NCBI GenBank assembly: GCA_963791295.1
Contig: CAWBRY010000004.1
Coordinates: 682,001-746,000, forward strand
Length of the DNA stretch: 64,000 bases
From: CAWBRY01 sp963791295
Lineage (GTDB): Bacteria > Bacteroidota > Bacteroidia > Chitinophagales > Chitinophagaceae
Direction of reading: 5' to 3'
In this document: piece by piece, positions 10,425-18,910 of the stretch
Layout of the letters: every line of letters begins with the position of its first letter
Position numbering within the stretch: the stretch's first letter is position 1
Translations under genes and position numbers: made by a program
The notes under the pieces: model-generated
The model's database searches: none
What the model was told of the DNA's origin: nothing
The model's input: the letters and a program-made list of their open reading frames with translations, nothing else

Positions 10425-11972
10425 TCATGCCAACGTCTTTTCTAAATATAGTGAACGGAGTGTTGCCATTGCTCCATTATGCATCAGGGATTGCAGATTT
10501 GTGGCCACCCGGTCCGAAAATCCATTTAGCTGTGCAAGATCGAGTCCCCAAAATTCCTTATCAGATAAAATGGCTTCAACCATGGCGGGCTGATCATACT
10601 GTTTCCATTTGTCAGCAAAGTAAGCAGCGTGATCATCCTGTACGACATAATCTGCCAGGTTAGCGTGCCCTGTGTATTGTCCCTTTTCATTTCTATCACA
10701 TTTCATGAACAATAGGAAAGCCGCGAAACCCAGCGCCATGAGCTCAGGGGGCTGGTTAGTCTTGCTATAATGTTTTTTAAGCAAGGGAATATTCCTCATT
10801 TTCATTTTTGAAGAATACTGTAACGTGATATTCAGCCATCGGTGCTCCATATATGGATTACGGAAACGGTCCAATACCGTATTCACATAGCCAATCGCTT
10901 CTTCGTAGGAAATATTTTGATCCGCCATGGCTTCGGCTATTTCATGTTTGGCCAGGTTTTGAATATAAAAGGACAACTCACGATCGCCCATCCCGTCTCT
11001 TGTCAATTCAAATCCGGCAAGAAAAGCCAGGCCACAACTGAATGTATGCGTTCCATTTAATAGCCGCAACTTTAGTTCCCGGAATTTTTCAATGCTATCG
11101 GCTATTACTACGCCTTCATCCGCTTCACTAAATGAAAGTATTTCGCTCACCTTCCTATCAGCCGATTCAATGGCCCAAAGCCGAAAGCTTTCAGCCATGA
11201 TCATTAGTTCATCTTCATAACCTAATCTCTTTTCAATGCTACGGTGGTCATCTCCGGACAACTTGCCAGGGACGATGCGATCAACAAGGGAATTGCAAAA
11301 ATGATTTGCTTCTGCCAGCCATGAAATAAAAGCATGGTCTAATTTATTCATCCCGGCCAATTCAATGATGATATTGCGCAATGTCTCACCATTGTTAGGC
11401 AGTAACTCTGTAGGAATGATCACCAATCCCCTGCTCTTGTCCCCATTAAAGGCCTTATACCTTTCAAATAAAAATGCCAATAATTTTCCCGGAAAAGATG
11501 GAGGTGGCGATTGCTGAATATTATCGTCGGTTAATACAATTCCCACTTCGGTCGTATTGGAAACGATGACCTGGATCTCGGGTTGATGAGCGCATTCCAA
11601 TACCTTCTGCCATTCGTTATTTGCTGAAAGCACCCGGCTGATCGAAGAAATCACCATCGTTTCTTCTACTTTCACTCCTGCTTCGTTCCCACGTATACAT
11701 AGAGTAAAAAGATTGTCTTGTTTTTCGAAAGCAGTCGTGTTGCCAAGTGAAGTTGATTTTACCATAACCACTCTTCCGTTAAACAAGCCCTGCCGATTGG
11801 CGCGATCTACAAAATAGTCGACAAGTCCTCTTAGTAAAACACCGGTACCGAATTGCAAAACTCTTTCCGGAAGGTCCGAATAATTCTTTCAATCCGGCAG
11901 AATAACTCCAGTCGATGGAGAAATGTTCGTTATATTTTCTTTTGATAAGATCACCACTTGGTCATTAAGCAT
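10425..11972 (-). CDS. uxaB: Tagaturonate reductase UxaB (mannitol dehydrogenase family), in-frame TGA at codon 28
   Basis: NADH-dependent oxidoreductase reducing D-tagaturonate to D-altronate. After RVLQFGTGVLLRGLVDYF (dinucleotide-binding N-terminus) come VIVSNTTEVGIV and the C-terminal catalytic segment LKLRLLNGTHTFSCGL, with the Lys and His typical of the polyol dehydrogenase family. The best start is at 11972, where ATG overlaps the end of the preceding SDR gene; this gives 515 codons but a TGA at 11889-11891. The stop sits in GATTGAAAG; restoring one T and removing one A would give Asp-Leu-Lys without other change, so two compensating homopolymer errors are likely. From codon 29 on, 487 codons are open. 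Confidence 0.85.
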
Positions 11973-12752
11973 TAGCCAGGGCCCGGTCCAGGTGGACATA
12001 GCCGCCATCGACGTGGATCAACTGTCCCGTAGTATGACTGGAGCAGGGAGACAAGAAAAACACGGTAGTGTTTGCAATCTCTTCTGCAGTGGTCATGCTG
12101 ATTCCCAAGGGGGATCTTGGATTCTATCTCTTTAAGCTTAGCCTTCGGATCGGGAAGGGTTGCTATCCATTTTTCATATAGCGGTGTAAAACATTCTGCT
12201 ACAACTACCGCATTTACCCTTATGCCATATTTCAATAATTCCACAGCCCATTCCCTGGTGAGTGCATTGCGTCCGCCATTGGCTGCAGCATATGCGGAAG
12301 TATTGCCCTGTCCTGTTTCTGCAGTTTTAGAAGTGATATTGACGATCGCACCCTTGGTTTTTTTTAATTCCGGTAATGCAAAATGAGCGAGGAGATAATA
12401 ATGAACCAGGTTTTTATGCAGCGACGCCATGAATTTTTCATAGTTCCCATGTTCCAGTCCCACACCATCATTTACACCGGCATTATTTACCAATCCGTCG
12501 ATACGATTAAATTTATTGATGACTTCTTTAACTGCTTTTTCACATTCTTCCGGCTTGGTCAATTCTGCTACGACCTGGACAGCCTGTCCTCCCATGCTTC
12601 CACTGCTTCACCGTTTTCAGATTATCATCTTCATTTCTTCCGATGATCACCGGGATCGCGCCTTCCGCTGCCAGTGCCTTGACAATTCCTTCTCCAATAC
12701 CCTTGGCACCTCCGCTCACAATGATCACTTTATTTTTCAATTGAAGATCCAT
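11965..12752 (-). pseudogene. SDR-family L-fucose dehydrogenase candidate, two frameshifts
   Basis: Short-chain dehydrogenase predicted to oxidise L-fucose to L-fuconolactone with NAD(P)+. Visible are the Rossmann motif VSGGAKGIGEGIVKALAAEG, NNAGVND, NITSKTAETGQGNTSAYAAA and TREWAVELLKYGIRVNAVVV; the C-terminus reads SSHTTG, HVDGGYVHLDRALANA once the frame is repaired, a tail shared with characterised L-fucose dehydrogenases. Frame changes lie near 12600 and 12090. The residue four after the catalytic Tyr is Asn (codon 12278-12280), not the usual Lys of the YxxxK motif. The gene overlaps uxaB by 8 bases and follows the lactonase gene, supporting the role. Confidence 0.75.
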
Positions 12753-13593
12753 ATCCTATTAATTTCAAACCGTAAAAGTCGACTGCATTATCACCAAAAA
12801 CTTTCTCTCTATCCTCGCTGTACATGATTTTCCATATATTTTTCGATCAGGCTTTTCCATTGCACATAGATGCCAGAAAGCAGGATCACCGGCCAGTCAC
12901 TACCAAACATCAACCGATCGGTGCCAAAGGCTTCAAACACGACATCTAGATAAGGATAGAAATCAGCCGGGCTCCATTGTTTCCATTTTGCTTCAGTAAA
13001 CAGTCCGGATAATTTGCAATAAACATTGGGATGACTCGCAATTTCCTGCATTAAAGGCTTTCCAATCATCCATTTTTTTGCCCGCAATCTCTGGTTTGGC
13101 GCAATGATCAATAACAAATTTATTTTCGGGGAAATGAGAGACAAATTCTAATGCGGCTTTCAACTGGCGAGGATAGATCAGAATATCATAGGTATAGTTG
13201 TAGGATTGCAAGTGCCTGAATGCCGCGCTGAAAATTTTTTCCCAATAAAAAATCATCTGGCTCCGATCTGTGCAACGTGTCGCCATCCTTTGATAATAGG
13301 AAACTGGGAAAAATAATCTAACCGTTCTTTTATATTTTCATTTTGAAGATCCACCCATCCGACTACTCCTTTAATGATATCATGCGTCTTCGCCAATTCT
13401 GTGAGGAAAAGAGTTTCCAGTTCGGCCTGGCTGGCCTGGACAGCTATACAGCCATCGACCCCATTTCTGTTTAAGCGTGGATGCGATGGTTTGGGGTAAA
13501 TAATCCTGCTTTAGAATTTTCATGTTATCGGTGATCCAGACTGTCTTTCACCTTTTCATACTTCCAGAAATGAACATGTGAATCAACCTGCAT
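12730..13593 (-). pseudogene. Amidohydrolase, probable L-fuconolactonase, heavily frameshifted
   Basis: Amidohydrolase-2 (COG3618) family protein expected to open L-fuconolactone to L-fuconate. The start MQVDSHVHFWKYEKVKDS carries the metal-binding HxH of the superfamily. Later blocks in other frames are NKFVIDHCAKPEIAGKK, NVYCKLSGLFTEAKW, YLDVVFEAFGTDRLMFGSDW PV with the conserved Asp, and a C-terminal KVFGDNAVDFYGL. At least five frame changes are present. The start overlaps the FAH-family gene by 11 bases; the exact stop is uncertain because of frame damage and may lie anywhere from 12730 to about 12765. Position between the diketo-acid hydrolase and the fucose dehydrogenase supports the lactonase role. 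Confidence 0.7.
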
Positions 13594-14435
13594 AAGCCAC
13601 ACATTTTTGTTTGGATTCACCTAGTCCATCGATACCCAATTCCATGATATCGCCAGGTTTCAAATATAATGGTGGTTTGAGACCAAGTCCTACGCCTGCC
13701 GGTGTCCCCGTAGAAATAAATCGCCTGGCAATAGCGTCATAAACTGGCTGACATAGGAAACCAGGAACGGAACATTGAACACCATGTTTGCCGTAGTGCC
13801 TTGTTGCATCATCTTACCATTTAGCTTCAGCCAAAGATTGAGATTTCCGCTGTCTGAAATTTCATCGGTCGTCACTAACCAGGGACCAAGCGGTGCAAAG
13901 CTGTCACACCCTTTGCCTTTATCCCATGTGCCACCTCTTTCCAATTGAAATTCTCTTTCACTAATATCATTGTGTAGGCAATAGCCGGCTACATAGTCCA
14001 TCGCATTTTCAATTTCAACATAGGTTGCCTTCTTGCCGATGACAACAGCCAGTTCTACTTCCCAATCTGTCTTCACAGAATTTTTGGGAATGACAACATC
14101 ATCGAAGGGACCATTCATGGCGTAGTTGCTTTAATAAATATCACAGGTTCAACAGGTGTCGTCCCGCCGCTTTCCTTTGCATGATCAACATAATTTAAAC
14201 CAATACAAATAATCTTTGAAGGCCTGGCGATAGGAGATCCCAGGCGCGTATCGGCCGGAATCTTGGGCAGCATGTTCTTGTGTTCCGATGCCATCCAGCT
14301 TAGGTGCGGAATGCCGCCATTGGCAAAAAATGCTTCATCGTAATCCTTGATGAAACCGGATACATCATAGTTCATGCCATCAACACAAATGCCGGGCTTT
14401 TCTTTCCCAACTTCTCCGTATCTAATCAGTTTCAT
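13583..14435 (-). pseudogene. FAH-family 2,4-diketo-3-deoxy-L-fuconate hydrolase candidate, two frameshifts
   Basis: Fumarylacetoacetate hydrolase fold protein of about 283 residues, predicted to split 2,4-diketo-3-deoxy-L-fuconate into pyruvate and L-lactate at the end of the oxidative fucose pathway. Residues 1-105 include SKIICIGLNYVDHAKES; the middle part shows VKTDWEVELAVVIGKKA with the metal-binding Glu residues (E-V-E), YVAGYCLHNDISERE, and GKGCDSFAPLGPWLVT; the end reads STGTPAGVGLG, then LKPGDIMELGIDGLGE after a second frame change. Breaks lie near 14118 and 13715. It follows the 3-dehydrogenase-type SDR by 31 bases and overlaps the lactonase gene. Confidence 0.8.
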
Positions 14436-14466
14436 AATTTAATGTACAATTTTTTGACTTAGGGGG

Positions 14467-15231
14467 CTAATTATTCAACCTGGTAAATCCTCCATCTATA
14501 GGATAATCACAACCCGTAATAAAAGACGCTTCGTCCGAACAGAGATACAGGATAAAATTGGCGATCTCTTCCGGTCGTGCCATTCGACCTATGGGTTGAG
14601 TCTTTGCCAATTTTTCATAAATCTCTTCTTCCCTGCCCGGATAATTTTTCTTGAGAAAATCATCTACAAAGGGAGTGTGAACTCTTGCAGGAGATACTGA
14701 ATTGCAACGAATGCCGTCATGGATATAATCTTTCGCCACCGATAAGGTCATTGCCAGGATTGCGCCCTTACTCATGCTGTATGCAAATCTTTCTGGCAAT
14801 CCAACCAAACCGGCGACGGAAGCCAGGTTGAGGATCACGCCATACTTATTTTTTTTCATGAATGGGATGGCAGCATGAAGGCAGTTATAAGTTCCTTTCA
14901 CATTGACCTTATAAATCCTGTCAAAGTCTTCCTCGCTCGTGGTCTCTGCTGTTCCAATATTGGATATGCCGGCAGAATTGACTAAAATGTTAACTCCCTG
15001 CAGTGTATTAAAGAGGGTCTTAATCGCAGATTGGTCCGTGACATCCATTTTATGTGCGAACGCCTTTGCAGGGGTTGATCCTATTTCCCTTGTTAAATCG
15101 TTTAAACCTTTTTCATCCAGGTCCAGCAAATGTACCGTGCAGCCCTGCTTTGCAAACACCAGTGCGACGGCATGGCCAATGCCACTAGCCGCGCCCGTTA
15201 TTAATGCGGTTTTATTTAATAAACTAAACAT
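14467..15231 (-). CDS. SDR-family 2-keto-3-deoxy-L-fuconate dehydrogenase candidate
   Basis: Intact 254-residue classical SDR, predicted to oxidise 2-keto-3-deoxy-L-fuconate at C4 using NAD+. Features are the cofactor motif TGAASGIGHAVALVFAKQG (residues 10-28), an Asp at the end of beta-2 (HLLDLDE) indicating NAD preference, NSAGIS, catalytic Ser in LNLASVAG, and YSMSK as an intact YxxxK. The C-terminus FITGCDYPIDGGFTRLNN is typical. The gene lies 6 bases after the mutarotase gene and 31 before the FAH gene. Substrate follows from the operon: a fucose dehydrogenase, lactonase and diketo-acid hydrolase surround it. Confidence 0.87.
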   Translation of the reverse strand: MFSLLNKTALITGAASGIGHAVALVFAKQGCTVHLLDLDEKGLNDLTREIGSTPAKAFAHKMDVTDQSAIKTLFNTLQGVNILVNSAGISNIGTAETTSEEDFDRIYKVNVKGTYNCLHAAIPFMKKNKYGVILNLASVAGLVGLPERFAYSMSKGAILAMTLSVAKDYIHDGIRCNSVSPARVHTPFVDDFLKKNYPGREEEIYEKLAKTQPIGRMARPEEIANFILYLCSDEASFITGCDYPIDGGFTRLNN

Positions 15232-15237
15232 CGACTC

Positions 15238-15576
15238 TTATTCGATCAGCGAAAATATTTTATCCATGAGAATCCATTTCTCACCAGGCTTTGAACCAGG
15301 CAGCGCTTGCTGGTAATTCCACATCAATTTTTCCCATTCCTGCACCCTATCGTTGCTTGCATCCGCCTTTCCCTTTTTTTCAAAACTGAATTCATCGGTT
15401 ACTTCCATGATCATGAACAACCGGTTGTCCCAGCGATAGATTTCCATTTGTTCTATGCCGGCTGCCCGGATACTGTCTACTATCTCTGGCCAGACCTGCC
15501 GATGATATGCTTCATATTCGGCAATTAAAGACGCATCTTTTTTCAGATCGAGGGTGAGGCAATATTTTTTCATCAT
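15238..15576 (-). CDS. L-rhamnose/L-fucose mutarotase (RhaM family)
   Basis: Small 112-residue alpha/beta-barrel protein that interconverts sugar anomers. It carries the family pattern YHRQVWPEI (residues 24-32), where His25 matches the catalytic His of RhaM, followed by EIYRWDNRLFMIMEV and WEKLMWNYQQ. RhaM-family members act on 6-deoxy-L-hexoses; location between fucP and the fucose-oxidising SDRs makes L-fucose (or D-arabinose) the likely substrate. Its ATG overlaps the fucP stop (ATGA, 15573-15576), so translation is probably coupled. The frame is intact. Confidence 0.88.
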   Translation of the reverse strand: MMKKYCLTLDLKKDASLIAEYEAYHRQVWPEIVDSIRAAGIEQMEIYRWDNRLFMIMEVTDEFSFEKKGKADASNDRVQEWEKLMWNYQQALPGSKPGEKWILMDKIFSLIE

Positions 15577-16841
15577 GAATGCGTTGTGCCGGTGCTGGTA
15601 AACAGGTTTCTGAATTTAAACGCAAAAAAAGCAATGAACGCAAAACAAATTATTGGAACAATATAAGCCAATTGAATATTCCCGCCTGTTGCATCGGAGA
15701 TCCTGCCCATGAGCAACGGAAAGACGGCTCCCCCCGCAATAGCCATCACTATAAATGATGATGCAATTTTGGTTTCCTCACCCAGGCCGCTGATGCCCAT
15801 GGCAAAAATAGTAGGGAACATGATCGACATGAAGAATGGCACAGCCATGATAGCATATACAGCGACGCTTCCTTTGGCTAAGATGGCAATGGTGATCAGT
15901 ATGATATTGATCAAAGCATAAAGTCCAAGCAACCTCGCGGGCTTCATATAACGCATGAAGTAGGTGCCTGAAAACCGACCTGCCATGAATCCTGCCATCG
16001 CAATATATCCCCAAAGTTTCGCGGCATCTTTTTCTGGAATATCATTCACATATCGCGAGAACCGGACAAAAAAACTACCGACGCAAACCTGTGCACCGAC
16101 ATAAAAGAATTGTGCGAGTACAGCCCAGCTAAGGTGGGCATGTCTGAATACTCTTAATGAAAAGCTTCCCGATGCCTTTTCATCTTTCTCTTTTATTTCA
16201 GGGATCCGGGTCACATAAAAAAGGATCAGCACGACCAGGACTACTATTCCGAAAATCAGGTAAGGTGTTTTTACTGTTGCTGCTTCCTGGTTAAGATAAA
16301 TATTCAGCGCAGCCGGATCCATTTGATTGAGTTCTTCCTTTGAATGTTCGATTCCTGACAAGATCACTTTGCCGCCGATGATGGGCGCCAATACAGCGCC
16401 GACGCCATTAAAGGATTGTGCGAAATTGATCCTCACCGTTGCGGAATTTTCGTCGCCCAGCTTGGTCACATACGGGTTTGCCACCGTTTCCAGGAATGTG
16501 GCGCCGGCAGCACTGATAAATAAGGCAATGAGGAAAAATGAATAGTCACGTGCATTGGCCGAAGGAATGAACAGAAAGAAGCCGATAGCAAACAGTAACA
16601 ATCCGAACATGATCGCCTTTTTGTATCCATATTTATGCATGAACCAACCTGCGGGAATGGCCATGCTGAAATATCCCAGGTAGACAGACGAATCAATGAA
16701 CGCACTTTGCAGATCGCTCAGTTGGCAAGCCTTCTTCAGGTGAGGGATGAGGATTGGATTCATATTGTGAAGGAATGCCCAAAGAAAAAATAAGCTGATG
16801 ACCAAGATAAATGGAACCAAATACTTATTGGACGACCTCAT
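15573..16841 (-). CDS. fucP: L-fucose:H+ symporter FucP
   Basis: Intact 422-residue MFS permease of the FHS family with about 12 membrane spans. Typical features are the N-terminal FLWAFLHNMNPILIPHLKKA, DSSVYLGYFSMAIPAGWFM, the loop KYGYKKAIMFG, ATFLETVANPYVTKLGD and NFAQSFNGVGAVLAPIIGG, all shared with FucP, plus a C-terminal half with SGLGEETKIASSFIVMAIAGG. FucP takes up L-fucose and can also carry L-galactose and D-arabinose in known cases. It is the first gene of the dense minus-strand run that continues through the fucose and hexuronate genes; 81 bases separate it from the upstream small gene, leaving room for the operon promoter. Confidence 0.93.
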   Translation of the reverse strand: MRSSNKYLVPFILVISLFFLWAFLHNMNPILIPHLKKACQLSDLQSAFIDSSVYLGYFSMAIPAGWFMHKYGYKKAIMFGLLLFAIGFFLFIPSANARDYSFFLIALFISAAGATFLETVANPYVTKLGDENSATVRINFAQSFNGVGAVLAPIIGGKVILSGIEHSKEELNQMDPAALNIYLNQEAATVKTPYLIFGIVVLVVLILFYVTRIPEIKEKDEKASGSFSLRVFRHAHLSWAVLAQFFYVGAQVCVGSFFVRFSRYVNDIPEKDAAKLWGYIAMAGFMAGRFSGTYFMRYMKPARLLGLYALINIILITIAILAKGSVAVYAIMAVPFFMSIMFPTIFAMGISGLGEETKIASSFIVMAIAGGAVFPLLMGRISDATGGNIQLAYIVPIICFAFIAFFAFKFRNLFTSTGTTHS

Positions 16842-16922
16842 ATGGCAGTTTTAGAATTATCCGTTTGAAGATCGGAAATAAAAGGGATTGATTGGCAACG
16901 AAATTTCGGTATCCTTATAAGG

Positions 16923-17174
16923 TTAGGTAACAATCAAGAGCTCGGGTGATTGTATTTTTTCCAATCCCTTTGTTGTAATGCAAATGGCTTTGCCGGGCTT
17001 GTGAATGGTGATCAGCTCTTCTGCTTCCAATTCATCCAATTGTTCCATGATGCTATCCCATGGTTGCGTTTGACGAAGAATGACCTGGGTAGGCGTACAA
17101 TTGTACGTGGTGGGGTTAGCTTCATTTTTTACGATCTCGTAAATTGTCTTCAGGGTGGCATATCTTGGTTCCAT
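16923..17174 (-). CDS. Hypothetical protein with winged-helix-like features (83 aa)
   Basis: Intact small protein: MEPRYATLKTIYEIVKNEAN, then a predicted helix-turn-helix-like alternation (WDSIMEQLDELEAEELITI) and a beta-strand pair around KPGKAICITTKGLEKI. The order helix, helix, strand-turn-strand (ELITIHKPGKAICITTKG) resembles the small winged-helix fold of DNA-binding proteins such as MarR/PadR fragments, but no family was recognised. It lies 81 bases upstream of fucP on the same strand, so it could modulate that operon or be unrelated. Function unknown. Confidence 0.55.
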   Translation of the reverse strand: MEPRYATLKTIYEIVKNEANPTTYNCTPTQVILRQTQPWDSIMEQLDELEAEELITIHKPGKAICITTKGLEKIQSPELLIVT

Positions 17175-17260
17175 ACTATAAAATAACGATAGAGTTAGGT
17201 ATCAGCCAACTCAATTTTTCAACATACTATACCGATTCTAATGATCTGATGATATTTTGA

Positions 17261-17884
17261 CTAGAGGTCAAGAAGAGCTAATTCAGCGAAATCGCCAATT
17301 TTATATTTTGAAGCGCTCCTGTCATACAAATTATTTTTATCATATAATACTGCATCAACGCCTAATTCACGAGCTGCCTTTATCTCCGATTCGAGGTCGT
17401 CGCCAACTACCAGCATCTCCGAAGGATTGAAATCATATTTGACCATTATCTCTGAAAAAATATCCTTCTTTGTTTTGTTAGAAATGCCTGGGTCGATAAT
17501 AAATACCTCCTCAAAATCCTTTTCTATCCCCATTCCCCTAATCTTGCTCCACTGCAAGTCCAAAAAACCCATTGTCACCAGGAACCTTTTGCCAGGCAAT
17601 GTTTTAATGACTGGATAGTCGGCAAAGTAGTTTATGTCGCCGGTATATTTTAGTCCTTTGAAGAGTTCCATCGCTTTCCTTATCAGTTCCGGTTCAAACT
17701 TATGCCTGGCGGCAACATATTGGAATGGTTTGCGCATCACATCCCACTCGATCGCCTGGAATTCTTCCTGATTTATGCCTTCTTCTCTTAAAAGTTTGAA
17801 TAGAGGGGCAAATAATTCATTTGCGATGGAAAGCACCGAATAAATGGTATTATCCAGGTCATATATGATTGCCTTCTTTCGCAT
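17261..17884 (-). CDS. HAD-superfamily hydrolase
   Basis: 207-residue haloacid dehalogenase-like hydrolase, probably a sugar or nucleotide phosphatase. Motif I is KAIIYDLDNTIYSVLS (Asp nucleophile DxD), motif II is KRFLVTMGF (Thr), motif III Lys lies in SNKTKKDIF, and motif IV is VVGDDLESEIKAA with the metal-binding Asp pair. A helical cap of type C1 occupies residues about 18-95. Its ATG shares one base with the stop of the upstream isomerase gene (TGATG), so both are co-translated. The physiological substrate cannot be read from the sequence; a phosphorylated sugar from the neighbouring pathways is plausible. Confidence 0.85.
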   Translation of the reverse strand: MRKKAIIYDLDNTIYSVLSIANELFAPLFKLLREEGINQEEFQAIEWDVMRKPFQYVAARHKFEPELIRKAMELFKGLKYTGDINYFADYPVIKTLPGKRFLVTMGFLDLQWSKIRGMGIEKDFEEVFIIDPGISNKTKKDIFSEIMVKYDFNPSEMLVVGDDLESEIKAARELGVDAVLYDKNNLYDRSASKYKIGDFAELALLDL

Positions 17885-18803
17885 CAGGACAGGAAATTAT
17901 CACTGTCCCGGTAGGCCTTCATCAATAATTGCTCGCCTTCCTTACCCGGACGGGAGTTGCCGTGTTCCATCCCTAAAATACCCTTATAGCCTTTGTCATA
18001 TATATGATGGAAGATATTTCGATAGTTCATTTCTCCCGTCCCCGGCTCATTGCGCCCTGGATTATCGCCTATCTGCAAATAAGCAATCTCTTCCCAGGCC
18101 GCATCAAGATTCTTGATGATGTTCCCTTCGTTGCGTTGCATGTGATACATGTCGAAGAGAAATTTACATGAAGGGCTTTTCACTGCTTTGCAAATCGCAT
18201 AGGTCTGATCCGAGTGCCGAAGGAATAGCTCCGGTGTATCGCTAAGGGCTTCCAGCACCATGATCAATTTGTGCGGTTCAAAAATATCGCAGGCGGGCCT
18301 TAATGCCTCGATCGACATTGGCGGTTTGATAGTCGATGGGCAGGTTCCGGTCGTAGTTGCCTGGCACAACAGTCATCCATGTAGCGTTGCATCGCTTTGC
18401 AGATTCAACGGCTTCCTTGCAGGCATTCCAGAATTTTTCCCGCCATTCCTTCGAACCCGAACAGAGAGAAGTCTTGACAGGCCAATGATCGAAATTGACC
18501 ACGAATACACCCATACGCATGCCGAGCTTCGCCAAGGTATCCCCGATTTTTTTTTGTTGATCAATGGACCTATCCATAAATCCATTATCCTCAATGGATC
18601 GAAATCCCATGTCATAGGCGAATTTGATCTGATCGGTAAAGTCAGTCCCACCGCTGTTCTTAAACATTCCGTCATGAAAACGCATAGTCGAGATTAAAAG
18701 GTTTTTCGGCGGGCCTACCTACTGGAGTAGATCGACTGTTGCTGGCCAGAACTAGCGAAGCGCCTGTTAGGAAGGATTGGTGAACAAATTGTCTGCGATG
18801 CAT
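17884..18803 (-). pseudogene. Secreted sugar phosphate isomerase/epimerase-like TIM-barrel protein, two frameshifts
   Basis: Xylose isomerase-like TIM-barrel protein (hydroxypyruvate isomerase-like group). The start at 18803 gives MHRRQFVHQSFLTGASLVLA, a Tat-type signal with RR followed by a hydrophobic stretch, common in Bacteroidota members of this group. Barrel blocks are DYAF, FKNSGGTDFTDQIKFAYDMGF, NGFMDRSIDQQKKIG, MTVVPGNYDRNL, LIMVLEALSDTPELFL, KFLFDMYHMQRNEG and GILGMEHGNSRPG, carrying the Glu, Asp, His and Glu residues that bind metal in the family. Frame changes lie near 18667 (an extra T in a T run) and 18310. True substrate unknown; it is coupled to the HAD gene downstream. Confidence 0.78.
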
Positions 18804-18810
18804 TTCTGGG

Positions 18811-18910
18811 TGTATTGATTATTTATTATTGTATTACTTACCATTGATTATTAATTATGTAGTATCAAACTACCACGTCGCCACTCACAAGTCACCAGTC
18901 ACCATTCAAC
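18811..18910. repeat. Degenerate short tandem repeats between operons
   Basis: Two low-complexity runs sit side by side: ATTGATTATTTATTATTG-like units (about 18815-18860) and CACTCACAAGTCACC-like units (18881-18909). Both are imperfect 7-10 base repeats, similar in style to the run at 22521-22551. The meaning is unknown; such runs occur between genes in this group of bacteria. Confidence 0.45.
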
